Source of the DNA: Lutimonas vermicola
GTDB taxonomy: Bacteria; Bacteroidota; Bacteroidia; Flavobacteriales; Flavobacteriaceae
NCBI RefSeq assembly: GCF_038433205.1
Contig: NZ_JBCDNA010000001.1
Coordinates: 1,612,001-1,676,000, forward strand
Length of the DNA: 64,000 bases
Direction of reading: 5' to 3'
Shown here: positions 60,024 to 64,000 of the stretch, one piece after another
How positions within the stretch are numbered: position 1 is the stretch's first letter
Layout of the letters: the number at the start of each line of letters is the position of its first letter
The notes under the pieces: generated by a model
Databases searched by the model: none
What the model saw: only the letters and a program-made list of their open reading frames with translations
What the model was told of the DNA's origin: nothing
Program-made: the position numbers and the translations under genes

Positions 60024-60629
60024 TTAAACGATCAACTCATCTATAAGTTCTAACATCTCCATTTCAATATGAGTTCCTTTATCATCATTATACCAATTTT
60101 GAAGATCGGTTTTTAGTTGGGCATCAATCTTGCCGTGTTTTTCTTTATACTCAGTTACTAATTTTGAGGCTTCGGCAGAACGAGGGCCCCAGGAACCTAC
60201 AACCTCCAATGAAGCATTGTCAACTACAATAAGTTTAGGAATGGATTTGCTCCCGTTCGTTAGAAACTTATTCATCAATTCCTCGTTTTCGTCTCTTAAA
60301 ACCACTTTTAGATCAATCTTTTTATTCGCCTCTGCGAATTTATTAATGACCGGGAGTGTTTGAGCAGCGTCTCCACACCAGCTCTCCGTCAGAACCAGCC
60401 ATGTAAACTCTCTATTGATCTTCTGAGTTTTAGTAAGCGTTTCTTCATGGAGCTTGGTCTGCTTGTCAAGTCGTTTCATCCTTTGATTATTCAACTTGGT
60501 ATAATGGAACAAGTCATTATTCTGAACCATTCCCGTTGATTTCCCTTCTTCAAGTAAATGTAATACCATTTCCTTATAATCAGTATAACTCTGCGCTGAT
60601 TTTAAACTATTCTCTATTATTTCTTTCAT
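60024..60629 (-). CDS. Thioredoxin-like protein with WCGD site
   Basis: The 201-residue protein has an N-terminal helical region (about 1-70) and a thioredoxin fold (about 73-180). The redox site reads TESWCGDAAQ, with a single Cys85 instead of CxxC, so disulfide exchange by the usual mechanism is unlikely. The cis-Pro region is SIPKLIVVD. The start is placed at 60629, because a -7 box at 60670-60663 puts the transcript start after the upstream in-frame ATG at 60665. It is followed by the 155-residue gene. Confidence 0.85.
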   Translation of the reverse strand: MKEIIENSLKSAQSYTDYKEMVLHLLEEGKSTGMVQNNDLFHYTKLNNQRMKRLDKQTKLHEETLTKTQKINREFTWLVLTESWCGDAAQTLPVINKFAEANKKIDLKVVLRDENEELMNKFLTNGSKSIPKLIVVDNASLEVVGSWGPRSAEASKLVTEYKEKHGKIDAQLKTDLQNWYNDDKGTHIEMEMLELIDELIV

Positions 60630-60662
60630 CTTGTAGTTAACTTTTGAGTCCTTTAGACGAAA

Positions 60663-60670
60663 CAAAAATA
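60663..60670 (-). promoter_or_regulatory. -7 box of the thioredoxin-like gene
   Basis: On the minus strand TATTTTTG fits TAnnTTTG. A start site near 60656 would lie downstream of the ATG at 60665 and support the start at 60629. Confidence 0.45.
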
Positions 60671-60674
60671 AGAA

Positions 60675-61619
60675 CTAACTAATAGTATAATGTAACCCCT
60701 GTAACATTAAAACAACCATTTTGTCAAGGTCAGTTTTTGCCTCCCAACCCCAATCTTTTCCTGCCTGGGAATCATCAACACTTTCGGGCCATGATTCAGC
60801 AATTTCCTGTCTTGAATCCGGATTGTAAGCAATCGTAAATTCAGGTATCTGCTTTTGTATGGCCTCAGCCAGTTGCTTAGGCGAAAAACTGAATGCTCCT
60901 ATATTATACGAAATATAATCATCCATCCTGGGAGACTGCATTAAGTTTATTGTTGCATTGATCGCATCATCCATATACATCATCGGCAGTACTGTATCTT
61001 CCTTAAGAAAACAAGTATAGGATTTTCTTCTGATGGCCTCATAGAATATTTCAACTGCATAATCTGTAGTTCCGCCCCCGGGTGTTGTTTTATAGCTTAT
61101 CAACCCTGGATAACGAAGACTTCTCACGTCAATGCCATATTTCCGGCTGTAATAAGCGCACCAGTTTTCACCCGCTAATTTACTGATACCATATACCGTT
61201 GAAGGCTTGATGATTGTGTCTTGCGGAGTCATCTTTTTTGGTGTTTCGGGTCCGAATACAGCTATAGAGCTTGGCCAAAACACTTTATCAATAATCCCCT
61301 TCCTGGCAAGTTCAAGAACATTGAAAAGAGAGCTCATATTAAGGTCCCAGGCCATTTGGGGGTTCTGTTCAGCAATGACCGACAGTATGGCTACCATCAA
61401 ATAAACCTCTTTAATCTGGTGTTTGATCAGCACTTCTTCAATATCCTTTTTATTGGTCACATCAAGAAATTCAAAAGGTCCCGACTCCATCACCTCATAA
61501 TTCCCTTTTCGGATATCCGAGGCGATGACATTTTCATTACCGTAAATCTCTCTCAGTTTTAAAACCAATTCAGTTCCTATTTGTCCACTCGACCCAATAA
61601 TTAGAATTTTAGAACCCAT
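60675..61619 (-). CDS. tdh: L-threonine 3-dehydrogenase, epimerase-like type
   Basis: The 314-residue short-chain enzyme of the UDP-galactose-4-epimerase-like group oxidises L-threonine to 2-amino-3-oxobutyrate with NAD. The cofactor loop is GSSGQIG (residues 9-15) and the catalytic pair is Tyr143/Lys147 in STVYGISKLAGENW. The segment YPGLISYKTTPGGGTTDYAV is diagnostic of this threonine dehydrogenase group, known from Flavobacterium. The partner lyase (kbl) is not adjacent. It is transcribed towards the thioredoxin-like gene and divergent from the lipoprotein gene. Confidence 0.95.
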   Translation of the reverse strand: MGSKILIIGSSGQIGTELVLKLREIYGNENVIASDIRKGNYEVMESGPFEFLDVTNKKDIEEVLIKHQIKEVYLMVAILSVIAEQNPQMAWDLNMSSLFNVLELARKGIIDKVFWPSSIAVFGPETPKKMTPQDTIIKPSTVYGISKLAGENWCAYYSRKYGIDVRSLRYPGLISYKTTPGGGTTDYAVEIFYEAIRRKSYTCFLKEDTVLPMMYMDDAINATINLMQSPRMDDYISYNIGAFSFSPKQLAEAIQKQIPEFTIAYNPDSRQEIAESWPESVDDSQAGKDWGWEAKTDLDKMVVLMLQGLHYTIS

Positions 61620-61643
61620 CTTTATGTTTTAAAAATAATGTAC

Positions 61644-61651
61644 CAAAGATA
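61644..61651 (-). promoter_or_regulatory. -7 box of tdh
   Basis: On the minus strand TATCTTTG fits TAnnTTTG, 24 bases before the start codon. No -33 TTTG is evident. Confidence 0.5.
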
Positions 61652-61708
61652 GCAGTTCTCCAATAGAAAAACTATTCATACCATGCCATACTCTTTGATT
61701 TTATTGTT

Positions 61709-61716
61709 TATTTTTG
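61709..61716 (+). promoter_or_regulatory. -7 box of the lipoprotein gene
   Basis: TATTTTTG fits TAnnTTTG. It overlaps a possible TTG start at 61714, which supports the ATG at 61735 as the real start. Confidence 0.5.
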
Positions 61717-61734
61717 AATCGTAAATTCATTATT

Positions 61735-62304
61735 ATGCCTAAGATTTTTTTGGGATTATTTTTACTGTCGCTTTTGCTTACATCCTGTAAAAACAAAGAG
61801 CAGGAAAAAGCTGAAGAAAATACAACAGCCGTATCAGAAAGCAGCGTGATCAAATCAGACAAACCGATTTCAAGATTAAACGAAGAATCCAAAAAATTAG
61901 TCGCTCCCTGGGGAGAGTACCAGAAATTTGATGACCTCATTAGTCAATACCAGGAAATATCGATGAATGAAGCTCTTTTAAACAGTGTGGAATTATCTGT
62001 TCTTGCTCAGCAACTAAGGGATTCAATCCGGGTAGAAAAACTAAATATTCCCGAAGTTAAAATACGGCTCAACGTATTGTACACCGAAACCTTGCGCCTG
62101 GCAGATATGTCGACCATACCAACAATCACAGAACAACTTGTAGCTGAAGAAAACAATAATATCATCGAAGCTTTTTCAGCTTTGAACCTGAAAATCAACA
62201 ATATGAGCTCACAGGACCAACTCAATAGTGAGATCAGCAAATTTGTCGATGAAATCCTCGAGCAACCAAAAACAGACTCTATCGGGAAAGAGGAAAACCC
62301 TTAA
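61735..62304 (+). CDS. Hypothetical lipoprotein
   Basis: The 189-residue protein has a clear lipoprotein signal (MPKIFLGLFLLSLLLTSC) and a charged linker. It continues as a mainly helical mature domain, with blocks LVAPWGEYQKFDDLISQYQ and IRLNVLYTETLRLADMSTIP; the second half suggests a four-helix bundle. No family is recognised. It lies in front of the Asp-box secreted protein on the same strand, but the latter has its own promoter. Confidence 0.8.
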   Translation: MPKIFLGLFLLSLLLTSCKNKEQEKAEENTTAVSESSVIKSDKPISRLNEESKKLVAPWGEYQKFDDLISQYQEISMNEALLNSVELSVLAQQLRDSIRVEKLNIPEVKIRLNVLYTETLRLADMSTIPTITEQLVAEENNNIIEAFSALNLKINNMSSQDQLNSEISKFVDEILEQPKTDSIGKEENP

Positions 62305-62404
62305 AAATCAGGGAAGTTTTCTGAATTCAGAAATATTCATTTTCCATATTATGACGCTGGTCGCATTTGACCTATGGATATGTTTGAGACAAATACCTCC
62401 GTAT

Positions 62405-62433
62405 TTTGAACTAACAAAATTTTGGTATATTTG
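62405..62433 (+). promoter_or_regulatory. Promoter of the Asp-box protein gene
   Basis: TTTG (62405-62408), 17 bases and TATATTTG (62426-62433) match both boxes of the Bacteroidota consensus with the same spacing as lepA. The ATG is 32 bases downstream of the -7 box. Confidence 0.75.
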
Positions 62434-62464
62434 AAAGACAAAATATTGCTACAATTCCCCTTGA

Positions 62465-64000
62465 ATGAGAAAAGTTACTTTCCTTTTTTTATTGTTTATT
62501 ACTTCAAATGCAATTGGTCAATTCAACGAAGCTGCGCCTTGGATGAATACAACCGACCAGAAAAAAACGAATCGCCATCAGTCGATGGAGCAGTTGAACA
62601 ATGCATTCAATGCCTATTGGATAGGGAAAGACCATCGTAAAAAGGGAAGCGGATATAAACCTTTTAAACGATGGCAAAACCATTGGCGCCATCAACTATC
62701 AAAAAACGGAGCTTTAGCCACTCCGGAATTCATATGGAAATCCTGGCAACAGAAAAACAGCCTTTCTAAAAGCGCTGTTAGCAACTGGAAGTCTATAGGG
62801 CCATATACCACAAATGTGAAGCAAGGTCAGGGACGGGTGAATACTTTTATCATTGATCCTAACGCACCCAATACGTATTATGTGGGAGCGCCTGCCGGCG
62901 GTCTTTGGCGCTCAACTGATGCAGGTTTGAACTGGATGCCGCTCACAGATGAACTCCCTCAGATTGGAGTATCGGGTATTGCCATAGATAAAAATAATTC
63001 AAATGTTATTTATATTGCTACAGGAGATGATGATGCACGGGATACCTATAGTGTAGGCGTTTTAAAATCTACCGACAGAGGAACTACCTGGAAAAAAACC
63101 GGCTTGGATTTTTCTTCCATGAATGCGATTTCAAATGAAATTTATATACATCCTGAAAATTCAGATATACTCTGGGTAAGCACTAATCAGGGATTTTTTA
63201 AAAGCACCGATGCCGGACAGAACTGGTCGAAGAAAATAGCAAATAATATTGTTGATTTTAAATTAAAGCCTGACGATCCTGATGTTGTTTATGCCGTAAG
63301 CCGTTCTAAATTCTACAGGTCCACTAATGGAGGTGAAAATTTTACCCTAGTAAGTAGTGGTCTTCCTGAATCCTCCGCTCGTTTTGCCATAGATGTGAGC
63401 CCTGCCAACTCAGATGTGGTTTATTTGCTAAGTTCAAATATTGATGATAATTCATTTCAAGGCTTATACAAGTCGATTGATGCGGGTGTAAGTTTTAATA
63501 CAACCGAAGTTCTGGAAGATATTTTTGGCGGCAGTACGCAGGCCTGGTATGATATGGCCCTTACAGTAAGTCCAGTTGACGCTGAGGTCGTTCTTGTGGG
63601 AGTACTTGATATATGGCGTTCGGACGATGGGGGTAAAAGTTTTGTCCAGAAAAACAGATGGTGGGATCCTTCTGACCCGGCATATACACATGCAGATATA
63701 CATTTTTTAAGGTATTTCAATGGTAATTTATTTGCCGGAACTGATGGCGGCATTTACATGTCATCAAATAATGCGGATAGCTTTGTTGATTTAACAGAAA
63801 ATCTAAGCATTAGCCAGTACTATAAAATTTCTACGGCCAAAAGCAATGCATCCAATATTGTCGGAGGACTTCAGGACAACGGTGGTTTTGGCTATAGCAA
63901 TGGCACGTGGCACGAATACCACGGAGGAGATGGAATGGATTGTGTGGTTGACCCAAATGATGAAAATATTTATTATGGTTTTAGTCAATATGGCGGTAGG
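62465..64000 (+). CDS. Secreted Asp-box (BNR/sortilin-like) propeller protein, 3' end outside the window
   Basis: The frame is open from the ATG at 62465 to the end of the window (512 codons) and continues beyond it. A signal peptide (MRKVTFLFLLFITSNAIGQ) leads to a beta-propeller with at least six Asp-box motifs of form S-x-D-x-G-x-x-W/F: STDAGLNW, STDRGTTW, STDAGQNW, STNGGENF, SIDAGVSF and SDDGGKSF. This matches the VPS10/sortilin-like and glycosidase-like secreted proteins of Bacteroidota, which often end in a type IX secretion sorting domain; the end is not visible here. No catalytic residues of known sialidases are evident. A clear promoter precedes it. Confidence 0.88.
   Translation, partial: MRKVTFLFLLFITSNAIGQFNEAAPWMNTTDQKKTNRHQSMEQLNNAFNAYWIGKDHRKKGSGYKPFKRWQNHWRHQLSKNGALATPEFIWKSWQQKNSLSKSAVSNWKSIGPYTTNVKQGQGRVNTFIIDPNAPNTYYVGAPAGGLWRSTDAGLNWMPLTDELPQIGVSGIAIDKNNSNVIYIATGDDDARDTYSVGVLKSTDRGTTWKKTGLDFSSMNAISNEIYIHPENSDILWVSTNQGFFKSTDAGQNWSKKIANNIVDFKLKPDDPDVVYAVSRSKFYRSTNGGENFTLVSSGLPESSARFAIDVSPANSDVVYLLSSNIDDNSFQGLYKSIDAGVSFNTTEVLEDIFGGSTQAWYDMALTVSPVDAEVVLVGVLDIWRSDDGGKSFVQKNRWWDPSDPAYTHADIHFLRYFNGNLFAGTDGGIYMSSNNADSFVDLTENLSISQYYKISTAKSNASNIVGGLQDNGGFGYSNGTWHEYHGGDGMDCVVDPNDENIYYGFSQYGGR

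Noticed and set aside
60690..60705. TGTAACCCC string resembling the ECF -35 box
   Set aside because: It lies inside the tdh coding sequence and lacks a GTCT box at the right distance.
1..64000. CRISPR arrays, prophage or restriction/defence islands
   Set aside because: No regularly spaced repeats, phage structural genes, recombinases or restriction genes were seen anywhere in the window.

Overview
The window looks like a chromosomal segment of a member of the Bacteroidota, most likely a Flavobacteriaceae-type bacterium. The evidence is AT-rich DNA, several lipoproteins, start sites without strong Shine-Dalgarno sequences, promoter -7 boxes of the Bacteroidota form TAnnTTTG, and family-typical genes (DUF3098 next to ftsX, uppP and truB; the epimerase-like threonine dehydrogenase; an Asp-box secreted protein). 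No rRNA, CRISPR array, prophage or intact insertion sequence was seen. One tRNA gene (Asn) is present.

Layout. 1-8.4 kb: end of a TPR protein, an arylsulfotransferase-like lipoprotein, katG with an OxyR-like inverted repeat and a strong terminator, an orphan ORF, a DUF1295 membrane reductase pair and a zinc alcohol dehydrogenase. 8.4-13.7 kb: a TolB-like/TPR membrane protein, then a two-gene unit of a GT4 glycosyltransferase with a large C-terminal helical domain and a GH130 phosphorylase. 13.9-16.8 kb: small envelope proteins, tRNA-Asn, and an ECF sigma/anti-sigma pair divergent from a DUF6249 gene, with two matching ECF-type promoters between them.

16.8-28.8 kb: an alpha-glucan region. A minus-strand operon runs glgA (N-terminal half), a GlgM-type GT4 synthase, glgA (C-terminal half), glgC, glgE, maltokinase and glgB, and ends in a terminator; a GH31 alpha-glucosidase follows with its own promoter. 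Glycogen synthase is split exactly at the linker between its two Rossmann domains, and the GT4 gene sits between the halves with TAATG and ATGA overlaps. Together the genes can make ADP-glucose (GlgC), build maltose-1-phosphate from it (GlgM) or from maltose (maltokinase), polymerise it (GlgE) and branch it (GlgB).

29-49 kb: a secreted S9 peptidase, then energy metabolism. A minus-strand nuoABCDHIJKLMN operon lacks nuoEFG, the NADH-oxidising module. Directly upstream lie korAB (2-oxoacid:ferredoxin oxidoreductase), a 2[4Fe-4S] ferredoxin and a pyruvate:ferredoxin oxidoreductase. This suggests a complex I fed by reduced ferredoxin rather than NADH. Two tandem 19-bp palindromes lie between korA and the ferredoxin gene.

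49-64 kb: mostly housekeeping genes: HEPN-like protein, lepA, an oxidoreductase, a PD40 lipoprotein, dusB, a LolE-like permease with rbfA, methylmalonyl-CoA epimerase, ftsX-DUF3098-uppP-truB, a small conserved protein, a thioredoxin-like protein, threonine dehydrogenase, a lipoprotein, and the first 512 codons of a secreted Asp-box protein that runs off the window.
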